DNA from: Algoriphagus antarcticus
GTDB lineage: Bacteria; Bacteroidota; Bacteroidia; Cytophagales; Cyclobacteriaceae
Reading direction: 5' to 3'
NCBI RefSeq assembly: GCF_002150685.1
Contig: NZ_MSSW01000046.1
Location: 26,725-90,724 of the forward strand
Length of the DNA stretch: 64,000 nt
In this document: positions 1 through 9,124 of the stretch, one piece after another
Numbering within the stretch: the first letter of the stretch is position 1
How the letters are laid out: the number at the start of each line of letters is the position of its first letter
The notes under the pieces: model-generated
Told to the model about the DNA's origin: nothing
The model's input: only the letters and a program-made list of their open reading frames with translations
Databases searched by the model: none
Position numbers and translations under genes: made by a program

Positions 1-1598
1 TCAGCAGCTTTTCCTACTTCAATTGAACCCTTAAAATCCTCCTCAAACTCTGCAAAAGCTCCATCTAAGGTGTAAGATTTCAGTGCTTCTTTACGCGTCA
101 TTTTCTGATCTCCTTCATATCCTCCGTCGGGCAATCCTTGTAAGGTTTTGCGAGTAACAGACGCATAGAATGAAGGAATAGGATCAACTGGCTCAACTGG
201 TGCATCCGTTCCGTTGGTGACTACAGCTCCGCTTTGCATGAGTTTCTGCCAAACATAAGCTCCGTCTATAATTCTTTTTTCGCCCAGTCTATCGATAGCC
301 CAAGGACGATCCGAACTCAGGTGAATTGCCTGCATAGCAGCGATTACCCCAAGTTCACCGAATCTAGGAATGTCGTCTGGATGAATATGCTGTGCATGCT
401 CGATACGGAATCTCAGGTTTTTGAAATCTGGATAGTTTGCAAAAGCTCCTTCATAGCGATCAAGAATTTCCTGATTTGCTCGGTCGCCGATAGCATGTGA
501 GCAAACTTGTAATCCAGCTGGAATTGCTTTCTCAGAGACTTCAGTTACCACAGACATCGGCAATGTTTCGTGGCCACGATGACCTGGTCGATCTGCGTAA
601 TCTTCCAAAAGCCATGCTCCCCGAGAACCTAAAGCTCCGTCACAGTTCAACTTAATCGATCGAACGGTCAGCATATGATCTGCTGTGTCGATCATAGGGC
701 CTCTTTCATACCATTTTTCCAAAAGTGCAGGCTGAGTTCCAGTCAGCATCACATATTGGCGGACGGTAAGCTTTCCTTCATTTTTAAATTTCTGGATTAG
801 GTCAATCACATTTTGTCCACTTCCAGCATCATGGAAACTTGTGATTCCCTTTTCATTCAATTCTTGAAGCGCTAAAGTCAACGCCTGCTCAGCTCTCTCT
901 GGAGTCTCGGCTGGAATCAATCTGGCGACAAGTCCAGCAGCTCTTTCGGCAAGAATTCCTGTTGGATTTCCCAGTTCATCCAAAATAATTTCTCCTCCTT
1001 CTACCTCGCCTGGTCTTTCACCTTTTAGATTGCTGATGCCAGCGAGTTCAAGTGCTTTTCCATTGGCAAAAGCGGCATGGCCAGAAGCATGCCGTAAAAA
1101 CACAGGATTGTCGGCAGAAACTTCATTTAGCTGATCGTTGGTTTGGAAGCCTTTCACCATTTTTTCAGGCTTCTCGATCCATTTATCCTGATGCCAGCCG
1201 CGACCGGTGATCCATTCGCCTGGTTTTGCTTTGGCCACTGCTTCAGCTACTTTTTCGACCAGTTCATCGTAGGTCTTCACATACATAAGATCCAGTTCAA
1301 GCTTGTTGTAGCCGATTCCCATCAGGTGAGCGTGGGATTCGATGATACCAGGAGTCATGGTTTCTCCATGCAAATCGATTACTTCAGTATTTTCAGCTTT
1401 GTGTTTTTCGATCTCTTCGGCGGATCCCACCGCTAGGATCATTCCGTCTTTGACGGCGACTGCTTCGGCAGTGGGTTGCGCATCATTGACGGTGTAAATG
1501 ATGCCATTGGTAAAAATCAGATCAGCGGGTTCAGCCTTGTCTGAAGAGCAAGAAATGAGGAAAATACCCAGTATTGCGAGTAAGTAGATGTTTTTCAT
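1..1598 (-). CDS. YtcJ-type amidohydrolase lipoprotein (3' end cut by window edge)
   Basis: Reading from the ATG at 1598 gives at least 532 codons running off the left edge. The N-terminus is a lipoprotein signal with lipobox LISC (residues 14-17), so the enzyme is probably anchored outside the cytoplasm. It is followed by an amidohydrolase barrel: metal-binding HAH at residues 89-91 in the ESHAHL motif, then SHAIGDRAN and NGTDAPVEP motifs typical of the YtcJ/amidohydrolase-3 family. These hydrolyse N-substituted formamides or related amides; the substrate here is unknown. A leader repeat (copy 1) ends just upstream, and its reading frame joins this one without a stop, so an N-terminal extension of 37 residues starting at 1709 is formally possible. 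I prefer 1598 because it gives a clean signal peptide. Confidence 0.9.
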   Translation of the reverse strand, partial: MKNIYLLAILGIFLISCSSDKAEPADLIFTNGIIYTVNDAQPTAEAVAVKDGMILAVGSAEEIEKHKAENTEVIDLHGETMTPGIIESHAHLMGIGYNKLELDLMYVKTYDELVEKVAEAVAKAKPGEWITGRGWHQDKWIEKPEKMVKGFQTNDQLNEVSADNPVFLRHASGHAAFANGKALELAGISNLKGERPGEVEGGEIILDELGNPTGILAERAAGLVARLIPAETPERAEQALTLALQELNEKGITSFHDAGSGQNVIDLIQKFKNEGKLTVRQYVMLTGTQPALLEKWYERGPMIDTADHMLTVRSIKLNCDGALGSRGAWLLEDYADRPGHRGHETLPMSVVTEVSEKAIPAGLQVCSHAIGDRANQEILDRYEGAFANYPDFKNLRFRIEHAQHIHPDDIPRFGELGVIAAMQAIHLSSDRPWAIDRLGEKRIIDGAYVWQKLMQSGAVVTNGTDAPVEPVDPIPSFYASVTRKTLQGLPDGGYEGDQKMTRKEALKSYTLDGAFAEFEEDFKGSIEVGKAA

Positions 1599-1610
1599 GT
1601 GTTTATACCT

Positions 1611-1709
1611 ATTTTTTATGGTCACACCTGTCTGCCGGCAGGCGAGTGGAATCTCGCATAATTGATAATTCTCCCCAGCGTGCGATGGCAAGGTCATACT
1701 CGATTTCAT
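1611..1709 (-). repeat. Leader repeat copy 1 (upstream of amidohydrolase)
   Basis: On the minus strand it begins ATGAAATCGAGTATGACC, contains ATTATCA and ATGCGAGATTCCA, then a CCTGCCGGCAG hairpin and GTGTGACCATAAAAAA. It ends 12 nt before the start of the amidohydrolase gene. Its ORF (MKSSMTLPSH...) runs in frame into the amidohydrolase. It closely matches copy 3, including the same GC-rich hairpin at the same internal position. Confidence 0.85.
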
Positions 1710-1769
1710 GGATTAGTATTACAGCCAAAACTACCCTATTTCAAACAATCCAAAAAGCCAGTCCTGTAA

Positions 1770-3857
1770 TTAGCGCATCCAGATTTTACGGGTTTCTCTG
1801 AATTTCCCTTCAGATTCGAGTATAAGGATGTATAATCCAGGAGTAAGAAAACTCGCTTGGATTTCGACTTCTAGGTTAGCTGGAATCTGAATGTTACTCA
1901 GCAATTCTTGTCCGAGAGAATTGACTAATGTGCCTATTGAAGCTTTACTAGTAATGACTTTAATAGGACCGTCGTTTGGGTTGGGATAGATTTTGATTTT
2001 ATACTCGTCAGTACCAGGATTTGGGTTTTCGGTCGAGCTCAAGTAAATCAGGCCGCCTCCTCGTGTTCCTAGAACCAAATCTGTTGGCCCTTCAAAAGCT
2101 GGTTTGATCGTAGCAATCCATGCGTTTCTACCCAATCGGGTTGGAAGGGTTTGATTGCCTATTTGCACAAATACATCAGAGCGAGTCGAGGATTGCATGA
2201 AATTTTCAATTTTATTAAGTACTCCATTTTGATCGACCGTGTAAAGGTCAGGATTAGGCTTTTCGATTACGGCGACGCTTAGGTTTCGATTTGCGGGGTT
2301 ATCGCTAAAGCCCAAAAAATCAGTCTCTTTGAGGATTGCGGTATACGTGGAGAAATCTATCTCATATAAATCCAAGCTTCCATTTTGCGAAGCCACAAGC
2401 ATCAGATCTACGTTCTCATAATTGAAAAACTGGAGATAATCTCCACGCTGAGGAGCGTATCCAGCTACGGAAACAGGAGTGTTTTCGGCTTTAGATAGAT
2501 CATAAATTGCCTGTGAGGGAATATTGTTTTGATACCTGATACCTGAGGCCAGCAAATTCGTTTGTCCAGCTTTGTCGCGAAAATTGATGTACTGTGCATC
2601 CAACAGATCGAGAGCAGACAGATTTACATATTCACCAACTTGTTCTATGAGTTTCCCGTCGATCATTTTAAACTTGGAAAGCATGGACTCTACTTGCCCA
2701 TTTTCCATCAGCGTATTTGCAGTGACTAGAAGTTCTCCCTGACTTTTATTTCCAAAGAAAACAGGCCTCGCATTTTCCCCTAAATCAATCATTTGATCTT
2801 GTAGGAAATCATAATCAGCATTTCCCTGATTATCGATTTTCACAATGGAACTGGCGAAATCCATTTTGTAATTGAAAGCAATTTCGCTGGTATTTAGACT
2901 AATGATTAGGTCTTCGTCAATCAGTTGTCCACTATGAAAAATGGGGAATTCGGGGAAATCGCCATAGTCGGGAAGGCTATTGGTGAAGCTTGTAAAAATT
3001 GGATCTATCGAACTTCCTGAATTGGGCAGAAAATAAAGAACACTGCACTCATCCCGACCCAAAACCAGATCATCTATTCCATCTCCATTAAAATCCTGAA
3101 ATAAAATAGAATGTCCTCCTGCATGCTCGATTCTTTTATTTTCATCTTCCAAATCTAATTTTGCCAATGGAGAACCTGAGCAAGTCTTTCCGAAGGAAAA
3201 ATCTCCACATCCGCAAAACTCAAAGTTGCCCCAATGGTTTTCTCCAAATGCAAATCCATCGATATCCGCTGTTCCTTTTCGTTCCACGCTGGTGTTTCTG
3301 TAGAACTCCATGTAATCGCCTCCGGCAAAATTGAAGATGACTAAATCCAGATCCCCATCTCCATCTAGGTCTTGGATTAGAGGAGTGTCCAAGTTATTGG
3401 TTTGGATATTTCCTGAGCCATCCAGTTTGAGAAAGTTTTGAGCAATTGTCCAAGAAATCTGGGTTCCCGTCGATGTATTTTTATAGGCTTTGATTCCAAG
3501 GGCGGTGGAAGTGAAAAGATCCTTTTTCCCATCTCCATCAAAATCTGCCAGCACAAGAAATCCTCTGATGTCAGTCGGGAATGCATAGCTTAATTCTGGC
3601 AGGTGAGTGAAGGTTTCTCCACCCTTTTTAAAAACAAGTAGTTGTCGGGAATTGATGTCCCAAATAATCCATTCTTCGATCCCATCTCCCGTCAAATCAA
3701 TTGTTTCTATTTGTGCTGAATTGATTCCTCCGGCAAAAGGAGAGGCAAGCAAAACATCATTAACCTGAACTTCCGGCTGTTGATCAATTCGATAAATTTC
3801 TTGTGCATTCAGCTGTAAGCTGCTGATGAGAAAAATGATAATCCAGAATTTGCGCAT
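1770..3857 (-). CDS. Secreted FG-GAP/VCBS repeat protein with T9SS type A sorting domain
   Basis: This 695-residue protein starts with a Sec signal peptide ending near LNAQ. It carries at least four FG-GAP calcium-binding repeats, seen as DLTGDGIEEW, ADFDGDGKKD, QDLDGDGDLD and QDFNGDGIDD in the first 270 residues, consistent with a beta-propeller. The C-terminal 75 residues (YPNPNDGPIKV...GLYILILESEG...) match the Por_Secre_tail/type A sorting domain that routes cargo through the type IX secretion system to the cell surface. The function is unknown; such proteins usually bind surfaces or polymers. It is a lone gene, divergent from murF. Confidence 0.9.
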   Translation of the reverse strand: MRKFWIIIFLISSLQLNAQEIYRIDQQPEVQVNDVLLASPFAGGINSAQIETIDLTGDGIEEWIIWDINSRQLLVFKKGGETFTHLPELSYAFPTDIRGFLVLADFDGDGKKDLFTSTALGIKAYKNTSTGTQISWTIAQNFLKLDGSGNIQTNNLDTPLIQDLDGDGDLDLVIFNFAGGDYMEFYRNTSVERKGTADIDGFAFGENHWGNFEFCGCGDFSFGKTCSGSPLAKLDLEDENKRIEHAGGHSILFQDFNGDGIDDLVLGRDECSVLYFLPNSGSSIDPIFTSFTNSLPDYGDFPEFPIFHSGQLIDEDLIISLNTSEIAFNYKMDFASSIVKIDNQGNADYDFLQDQMIDLGENARPVFFGNKSQGELLVTANTLMENGQVESMLSKFKMIDGKLIEQVGEYVNLSALDLLDAQYINFRDKAGQTNLLASGIRYQNNIPSQAIYDLSKAENTPVSVAGYAPQRGDYLQFFNYENVDLMLVASQNGSLDLYEIDFSTYTAILKETDFLGFSDNPANRNLSVAVIEKPNPDLYTVDQNGVLNKIENFMQSSTRSDVFVQIGNQTLPTRLGRNAWIATIKPAFEGPTDLVLGTRGGGLIYLSSTENPNPGTDEYKIKIYPNPNDGPIKVITSKASIGTLVNSLGQELLSNIQIPANLEVEIQASFLTPGLYILILESEGKFRETRKIWMR

Positions 3858-3950
3858 GGAATGGTAATAGGTAAGACAAATTAATACGGTAGTCTCAGTT
3901 CAAAGATGTGAATGATTGCTTTATTTTGGGAATTAATTCCTTCAAAAACG

Positions 3951-5246
3951 ATGAATCTCTCCATTTTATATACCCTCTTCAAAAATAGTACTGGAGTCAG
4001 TACTGATACCCGAAAGATCGCAAAAGGCAACCTGTTTTTTGCGTTGAAAGGTCCAAATTTCGATGCTAATTCTTTTGCTCCAACAGCTTTGGAAATGGGG
4101 GCTTCGGCTGTTGTAATCGATGACATAGCCTACTTTGTGGAGGATGATGAGCGTTATTTTTTTGCTGAGGACTCCTTGAAAATGCTTCAGGATTTGGCCA
4201 ATCATCATCGCAAGCAATTAACTATTCCGATCATAGGATTGACGGGATCGAATGGTAAAACAACCACCAAGGAGTTGATGAAGGCTGTTTTGAGCAAGAA
4301 ATTCAAAACGGCTGCAACGGATGGGAATCTCAATAATCACATTGGAGTGCCTTTGACATTACTAACTATTACCGAAGAGGATGAAATCGCACTAGTAGAA
4401 ATGGGGGCGAATAAACAAGGTGATATAGCCGAGCTTTGCCAGATCGCTGAACCGACGCATGGGATGATAACCAATATCGGTAAAGCGCATCTGGAAGGAA
4501 TGGGCGGGCCAGAGGGAGTACTGAAAACCAAGACAGAGTTGTTCCAATTTTTAAGAGAAAATGGAAGGACTGTGTTTATCAACTCTCAAGATCCGATTTT
4601 ATCCAATTTTGTAAAGCGATTTGAGAATCCGGTGCTTTATCCTTCTCATGGTGATTTTTGTGAGGTGATTTTTCAAGAGGCCAATCCTTTTGTTAAATTT
4701 TCATTGGGAGGGGAAGAAGAGGTGTTTCTAACACACTTGATAGGAGCTTATAATTTCGGGAATATAGCCACTGCGCTCACTATCGGGAAGTTTTTTGGAG
4801 TGGAGGTAGAAAAGGCTGTGGAAGCTATTGTGAATTATCAGCCTTCCAATATGCGATCACAACTACTTGAAAAGCGCAGCAATTTGATCATCCTTGATGC
4901 TTACAATGCTAATCCTTCTAGCATGGAAGTAGCGATTAGGACTTTTGGGCAGATGACTGGCAAGAAGCACAAAATGCTGATCCTGGGTGATATGTTCGAA
5001 TTGGGTGAGCATGCAGTGACGGAACATGCTAGGCTGGGAGAAATTATCAGCGAATATGAGATCGAAAAAGTTTGCTTTACTGGTCAGCTGATCGCGTCTG
5101 CCTTAGCCACTTACCCTAAGGCATTGTTTTTCCCAGACACTTTTTCATTTAGAAATTGGCTGCAGGACAGCAATCTGGAGGATTATCTCATCTTGATAAA
5201 AGGTAGCCGCGGAATGAAGCTGGAAGGGTTGGTTGATTTTATTTGA
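3951..5246 (+). CDS. murF: UDP-N-acetylmuramoyl-tripeptide--D-alanyl-D-alanine ligase
   Basis: MurF adds D-Ala-D-Ala to the UDP-MurNAc-tripeptide in cytoplasmic peptidoglycan synthesis. From the ATG at 3951 the protein has 431 residues, the usual length for the family in Bacteroidota. VSTDTRKI near residue 16 is the family's N-terminal substrate-binding signature, and the ATP-binding loop GLTGSNGKTTTK starts at residue 96. The Mur ligase centre and the C-terminal domain (ILDAYNANPSSME...ILGDMFELG...LIKGSRGMKLE) are present. An in-frame ATG at 3912 would add 13 unconserved residues, so I chose 3951. It lies apart from any mur/dcw cluster in this window. Confidence 0.95.
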   Translation: MNLSILYTLFKNSTGVSTDTRKIAKGNLFFALKGPNFDANSFAPTALEMGASAVVIDDIAYFVEDDERYFFAEDSLKMLQDLANHHRKQLTIPIIGLTGSNGKTTTKELMKAVLSKKFKTAATDGNLNNHIGVPLTLLTITEEDEIALVEMGANKQGDIAELCQIAEPTHGMITNIGKAHLEGMGGPEGVLKTKTELFQFLRENGRTVFINSQDPILSNFVKRFENPVLYPSHGDFCEVIFQEANPFVKFSLGGEEEVFLTHLIGAYNFGNIATALTIGKFFGVEVEKAVEAIVNYQPSNMRSQLLEKRSNLIILDAYNANPSSMEVAIRTFGQMTGKKHKMLILGDMFELGEHAVTEHARLGEIISEYEIEKVCFTGQLIASALATYPKALFFPDTFSFRNWLQDSNLEDYLILIKGSRGMKLEGLVDFI

Positions 5247-5657
5247 AGAGGGCAAGGAAGGAATCTGGTGTATGGACGGGAAGAGTGGATAATTTGTAGT
5301 CTTTAATATTTCTTGTAATAATAGCCTCAACGGGCGGGTTTTGTATAGCAGTTTCAAATTGTATAGCATCTTCAAAATCTTTAAATCCGTTCTGAAACGC
5401 ATTTCTGATTTCAAGATCTCCCACTGAAAGAATGTGGCAATATTCCAAAATCTGGAGTATTGACTGTATCGTTTTATCTTTTCCGATTTCTTTTCTAGCA
5501 ATGTAAAATGAATTTGAAATCATGAGGCTCGAAAGAAAAATTGAAACTTCACCAGTTACACCCAAAAGAAAGATTTTACTTGATTTTCTGAAAAAGGAAC
5601 TCTTGTCAGTAAAGTGTCCAAGAAGACATCGGAATCAACTAATATGTTAAGAGCCAT
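5239..5657 (-). pseudogene. VapC-like PIN-domain toxin, broken by a one-base frameshift
   Basis: From the ATG at 5657 the frame reads MALNILVDSDVFLDTLLTRV, the typical PIN-domain N-terminus with metal-binding Asp residues. It then goes out of frame at a run of five T (5591-5595 on the plus strand as aaaaa) and stops. The next frame continues without a gap: SSFFRKSSKIFLLGVTGEVS, then DFEDAIQFETA and ITRNIKDY, the conserved C-terminal half of PIN ribonucleases. One extra T would restore a complete protein of about 138 residues. The ATG overlaps the end of the antitoxin gene by 11 nt, the classic toxin-antitoxin layout. A sequencing error in the homopolymer is the alternative to true inactivation. 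Confidence 0.8.
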
Positions 5658-5973
5658 ATTTTTTTATTAATTCCTCGGTAAGAGTTTTTTTATCTTTTGA
5701 TAATTCTGAATACTCTAATTCTGCATTAGTTTTTTCCTTGTGTGAAAAAAACACTTCCAAATTCTTTGGAATAGGCTCAGTTCCTTCTAAAATCCGCTTC
5801 ACTAGTTCAGGGTTTTTGGGAGTTATTTTCTCTAAGCCTCTTTTCTTGGTTTCAGTTACATCAGCCAAAAGTGTTTCTACAAGATCAGATAGACTCTGAC
5901 CTTGCCGCTCAGCATACTTTTTTGCTTTTTCGGCAAGTTCTTCGTTGATGTCTAATGTTACTTTCGTTGTCAT
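5647..5973 (-). CDS. VapB-like antitoxin (DUF6364-type)
   Basis: This protein has 108 residues. The N-terminus (TKVTLDINEELAEKAKKYAE) looks like a ribbon-helix-helix DNA-binding segment of the DUF6364/CopG type. The rest is charged and probably wraps the toxin. It sits directly upstream of, and overlaps, the PIN-domain toxin gene, so it is inferred to be the antitoxin and autorepressor. It is intact although the toxin frame is broken, the usual order of decay in such modules. Confidence 0.75.
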   Translation of the reverse strand: MTTKVTLDINEELAEKAKKYAERQGQSLSDLVETLLADVTETKKRGLEKITPKNPELVKRILEGTEPIPKNLEVFFSHKEKTNAELEYSELSKDKKTLTEELIKKYGS

Positions 5974-6106
5974 GACTTCTGGAATATTGGATATAATTTA
6001 AGAAGATTTCTTTCATTGTTGAAATCAATTTTGATTCAATTAAGTTTACTTCCGAGTCAGACCTCTGACGGTTTACGAGTTTTATTGCTTACGAAAAATA
6101 CATATC

Positions 6107-6784
6107 ATGCGTCCATTCTTGCCTTTTCTAGCTGCCCTTGGCGAACATAATTCTAAAGAGTGGATGGATGCCAATAAGAAATGGTATCAGGACACAAAGG
6201 CTGAGTTTTTGGAAGATGTGGCGGTTTTGCTGAAAGGAATCGGCGAATGGGAACCCGAGCTTTTGGTGTTTAAACCCAAGGATTGTGTGTTTAGACAAAA
6301 TCGCGATATCCGCTTTTCGACTAATAAAGCTCCTTATAAGTCAAACTTTGGAGCTTATTTTTCACCAAAAGGAAAGAAGTCGGAAGGGCCTGGATACTAC
6401 CTTCAAGTTCAACCTGGTAATTCATTTTTGGCGGGAGGAATCTGGATGCCGATGGCTGAGACCTTGAAAAAAATCAGGAGGGAAATAGATTACTCGGGAT
6501 CAGAACTAGCGAAAATTGAAAGCAAGCCTGAATTCAAATCACTCTTTGGTCAAATCGAAGGAGAAAAACTCAAAACCAGTCCCCGCGATTACGAGGCTGA
6601 TCATGAATTTATTGGATACTTAAGATTGAAGAGTTTTACTGTTTCTTCGAAAATCTCAGATAGCGATATTGAATCAGGAAATTTCATCAACATTGCTTTG
6701 GATGGTTTTCAGAAAATGAGACCGTTGCAGGAGTTTCTTGCTAAAGCGATAGAAGATGTGGAAGGCGGATCGGGAATATTATAA
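6107..6784 (+). CDS. DUF2461 family protein
   Basis: The 225 residues match the DUF2461 (TIGR02453) family throughout: the N-terminal FLAALGEHNSKEWMDANKKWY, the central FRQNRDIRFSTNKAPYKSNFG and the following YYLQVQPG...GGIWMP block are its hallmarks. The family is common in Bacteroidota and Actinobacteria; its biochemical function is not established. It is a single gene with no co-directional neighbour close by. Confidence 0.88.
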   Translation: MRPFLPFLAALGEHNSKEWMDANKKWYQDTKAEFLEDVAVLLKGIGEWEPELLVFKPKDCVFRQNRDIRFSTNKAPYKSNFGAYFSPKGKKSEGPGYYLQVQPGNSFLAGGIWMPMAETLKKIRREIDYSGSELAKIESKPEFKSLFGQIEGEKLKTSPRDYEADHEFIGYLRLKSFTVSSKISDSDIESGNFINIALDGFQKMRPLQEFLAKAIEDVEGGSGIL

Positions 6785-6820
6785 GCTAGTATCTAGATGT
6801 AAGATTAGAGATATAAGAGT

Positions 6821-7657
6821 CTAGACCTGAGAATTAATCTCGAATTTCAAATCTTTCATTTTCTCCAGTGTAGCAGCGACACCATCTTCCTTATTGTGGT
6901 GAGTAATCTCATTCGCAACAGCCTTCACTTCCATTCGGGCGTTTTCAACCGCGACTCCCCAGCCTACAGACTGCAACAGATCGATGTCATTATAATTGTC
7001 GCCAAAGGCAATCACTGACTCCATGCCGAAGTCGAATGCATGTTCTAGGATCTTCTTTAGTCCCGTAGCTTTTGAAATAGCTTTTGGAGCAATTTCAAGA
7101 TACGTATCGCTGGATCGATAAAGGTGCAAATCCAATGAATGCTCAAAATGCAATTCTCCGAAAAGCCAAGAGATTTCTTCGCTTGTTCCCATGCACATGA
7201 CCTTGTGTGCGCCAGAATTGCCTTTTGACCAAAGCTCTACCACATCTTGTCCCGGAAGCCAGGTACAAGCAACTTTCGTGTTTCTAACTTCCCGCTGAGA
7301 CCAATAGTCGTCTTTTTCCTCATACCAATTTTCTCCCTGAAATAAGCTCACATGGATGTCTGTTTTATGAGTTAGTCGAATGATTTTGGCTACCAAATCA
7401 ACAGGAATACTCACGTCTTCAAGCACTTCTCCTTCTGCACTTAGGACATATCCGCCATTGTAACTTATCAAGGGTTGGGAAACGCGATTCATATCATGAA
7501 GCAAATGGCGCATAGCATCAGGCATGCGTGAACTTGCTAGAATCACGGGAAAATCCGACGGTAACTCAGCTACTACGGCTTTGAGGCGAGGAGAAAGATC
7601 ACGCACCGAATTGAGGAGTGTGCCGTCAATGTCAGAGCAAAAGGCTTTTATTTTCAT
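6821..7657 (-). CDS. Cof-type HAD-IIB phosphatase
   Basis: This is a cytoplasmic HAD hydrolase of 278 residues, probably a sugar-phosphate or nucleotide-phosphate phosphatase. Motif I is SDIDGTLL (nucleophile Asp near residue 9), motif II is ASS near residue 42, and motif IV is GDNYNDIDLL near residue 233. The C2-type cap between motifs II and III assigns it to the Cof/YidA group. Leader repeat copy 2 separates it from the membrane-protein gene upstream; without that repeat the two genes would overlap by ATGA. Confidence 0.9.
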   Translation of the reverse strand: MKIKAFCSDIDGTLLNSVRDLSPRLKAVVAELPSDFPVILASSRMPDAMRHLLHDMNRVSQPLISYNGGYVLSAEGEVLEDVSIPVDLVAKIIRLTHKTDIHVSLFQGENWYEEKDDYWSQREVRNTKVACTWLPGQDVVELWSKGNSGAHKVMCMGTSEEISWLFGELHFEHSLDLHLYRSSDTYLEIAPKAISKATGLKKILEHAFDFGMESVIAFGDNYNDIDLLQSVGWGVAVENARMEVKAVANEITHHNKEDGVAATLEKMKDLKFEINSQV

Positions 7658-7660
7658 ATG

Positions 7661-7746
7661 GTTTTAATTTTCTTTCAATAGCCATATGGAATCTCATAGG
7701 GTTGATAATCCTTTCGTTTGAAGACTAGCGTCATACTCGATTTCAT
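7661..7746 (-). repeat. Leader repeat copy 2 (upstream of HAD phosphatase)
   Basis: It begins ATGAAATCGAGTATGACGCT on the minus strand, continues with GGATTATCA and ATGAGATTCCAT, and ends at the HAD gene's ATG. Its first ATG overlaps the TGA stop of the upstream membrane-protein gene. It encodes MKSSMTLVFKRKDYQPY... (23 codons). It lacks the internal GC-rich hairpin, and the second stem arm has lost two bases. Confidence 0.8.
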
Positions 7747-8018
7747 TGATTGAATTCAGACCAGACCACATCATCTGCAAAATTGGCGAACACCCCAAAA
7801 CCAATGACAGCTATAAATAGTATTATTGCGGCAAAAATAATGAGTTTGACAATTAACTCAGCTTTGGCCCAAGTCGCTTTTTCTGGATCGGTGGTTTTAT
7901 CCGTTGCCCATACAATGAGCATGATGAGACCGATTAAAGGAAGCCTTTTTATCAGAACTGCGATTATCCATTCTCCCAAAGAGGTAGGAGGTTTTTTGTA
8001 TTCATTTGGAAATTCCAT
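7743..8018 (-). CDS. Small two-helix membrane protein
   Basis: Starting at the ATG at 8018 (91 residues) gives a soluble N-terminus with PPTSLGEW, a first hydrophobic segment (LPLIGLIMLIVWATD) and a second, longer one (LIVKLIIFAAIILFIAVIG). The WAKAxLI phrase between them recurs in small uncharacterised Bacteroidota membrane proteins. A TTG two codons upstream is a weaker start. It lies 15 nt after the lipoprotein gene at 8034-8456 and is probably co-transcribed with it. No function can be assigned. Confidence 0.7.
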   Translation of the reverse strand: MEFPNEYKKPPTSLGEWIIAVLIKRLPLIGLIMLIVWATDKTTDPEKATWAKAELIVKLIIFAAIILFIAVIGFGVFANFADDVVWSEFNQ

Positions 8019-8033
8019 ATACAATAGGGTTAG

Positions 8034-8456
8034 TTAAAAATCTTTCGTTTCAAACATATATTCCTGCATGGCCACATTCTCAGGATTAGTTGGATCTGTT
8101 TGAATAAACTGCACGGTAATTTGTTGATAATCTCCTGCATTTTCAAAATCTCTGAGGTAAAGTTCAGCACATTTTCTAGCCAAAACCTCGGGTTGATTTC
8201 CTAAAATGAGCGGATCGCCATTTTCTAATTTCAGATAAATTGTAGAAGTGGTCGTGTCATTCGAAGTTGATTTGCTGAGATTCACATTCATTCCTTGGAA
8301 CTTACCAAGCATTCGGATTTCCTCAGAAGGCATAAATCCCTCTCCCATCATCGCCTCCATTCCTTTGAAAGCAAATTTTGCAATGTTTTCAGGGTTGCAC
8401 GAGCAGGAACTGATTGTTGCCAGGGAAAAAAGTAGGATAAGTATTCGGTTTCGCAT
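8034..8456 (-). CDS. Hypothetical lipoprotein
   Basis: The protein has 140 residues with an SPII signal (ILILLFSLATISSCSCN; lipid-modified Cys near residue 18). The mature part has no recognisable domain. It contains a MEAMMGEGFMPSEEI segment and a beta-rich C-terminus ending in AMQEYMFETKDF. It is probably in an operon with the small membrane protein that follows, and may work with it at the envelope. Confidence 0.7.
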   Translation of the reverse strand: MRNRILILLFSLATISSCSCNPENIAKFAFKGMEAMMGEGFMPSEEIRMLGKFQGMNVNLSKSTSNDTTTSTIYLKLENGDPLILGNQPEVLARKCAELYLRDFENAGDYQQITVQFIQTDPTNPENVAMQEYMFETKDF

Positions 8457-8500
8457 GTTGATTTCCAGTTAGGAATTAGGTCATGCGAATTTAAACAATC

Positions 8501-8920
8501 TTAGGTAGATCTTTTTGAGATGACAAAAATGGCGCGTTTTTCTTCGGGTTTTTGAGGGTTGTTTAGGTCTGGGTAAGGAAAAGCATCTATCAGGTTTACT
8601 GTGTATTCTGAAGTAGAAAACTCCTGAGGAAAACCACTTGCATTTTCATTGGTGCTTAGCTGAAAGTCAGTATTCTTTCCATCAATTTTGAGTTGTCCTT
8701 CAATAACGATCATCCCCGCCCAGATGCAATTTACTCCAGCTGGACATCGAGAATCCTGAATATCCAAAAGGGTAACGGATATGTTTTTAGGACAATTTTG
8801 AAGTGTTTCATTATTCGCTATTTCAAATTCCTTGTCTAGGTCAAAGCCCTCACAATCATTACCATTATTGCAAGAGAAGAATAAAGAGGCAGTCAGGAAT
8901 AGTATCAATAGGTTGCGCAT
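8501..8920 (-). CDS. Hypothetical lipoprotein with DSRCPxGVNCxWAG motif
   Basis: From the ATG at 8920 the protein has 139 residues with a lipoprotein signal (LLILFLTASLFFSC). The reading frame extends 40 codons further upstream, but only the internal start gives a signal peptide. The mature part contains DSRCPAGVNCIWAG, a motif seen in many small secreted Bacteroidota proteins of unknown role, followed by an alternating beta-strand pattern. It lies next to tRNA-Ala and its terminator. Confidence 0.75.
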   Translation of the reverse strand: MRNLLILFLTASLFFSCNNGNDCEGFDLDKEFEIANNETLQNCPKNISVTLLDIQDSRCPAGVNCIWAGMIVIEGQLKIDGKNTDFQLSTNENASGFPQEFSTSEYTVNLIDAFPYPDLNNPQKPEEKRAIFVISKRST

Positions 8921-9027
8921 AGCGGTTCGAATTAGAGATGGTTTAAAAGTATGAACTATACGGATTTGAGGAAGGAAGTGCTTCAAAATATTGTGTAGGA
9001 ATCTAGGGAGAAAGGAAACTGTATAAA

Positions 9028-9076
9028 AAAAAAGCTCCACATTTTACTGTGAAGCTTTCAAAGTGGAGAATAACGG
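9028..9076 (-). repeat. Duplicated tRNA-Ala 3' end plus terminator (remnant copy)
   Basis: These 49 nt repeat almost exactly the sequence at 9129-9177, 101 bp away. They comprise the last 12-13 nt of tRNA-Ala (TGGAGAATAACGG on the plus strand) plus the downstream hairpin AAAGCTTCAC...GTGGAGCTTT and its T-run. The remaining tRNA body is absent: the adjoining 9077-9128 is unrelated and does not fold as a tRNA. It is either the stump of a second tandem tRNA or an attachment-site-like duplication. Confidence 0.8.
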
Positions 9077-9124
9077 CCCAGATAGTGATCGGGAGAGCCG
9101 ATGACCTTCTATTTATATGTAAAA

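Noticed and set aside
1143..1436. Plus-strand 97-codon frame within the amidohydrolase gene
   Set aside because: It is a shadow in the complement of a conserved coding sequence, with no family features. The same holds for other plus- or minus-strand frames within annotated genes, such as 36388-36717 and 62810-63190.
3912..3950. Upstream ATG as the murF start
   Set aside because: The added 13 residues do not fit the family, whose N-terminus begins shortly before VSTDTRK.
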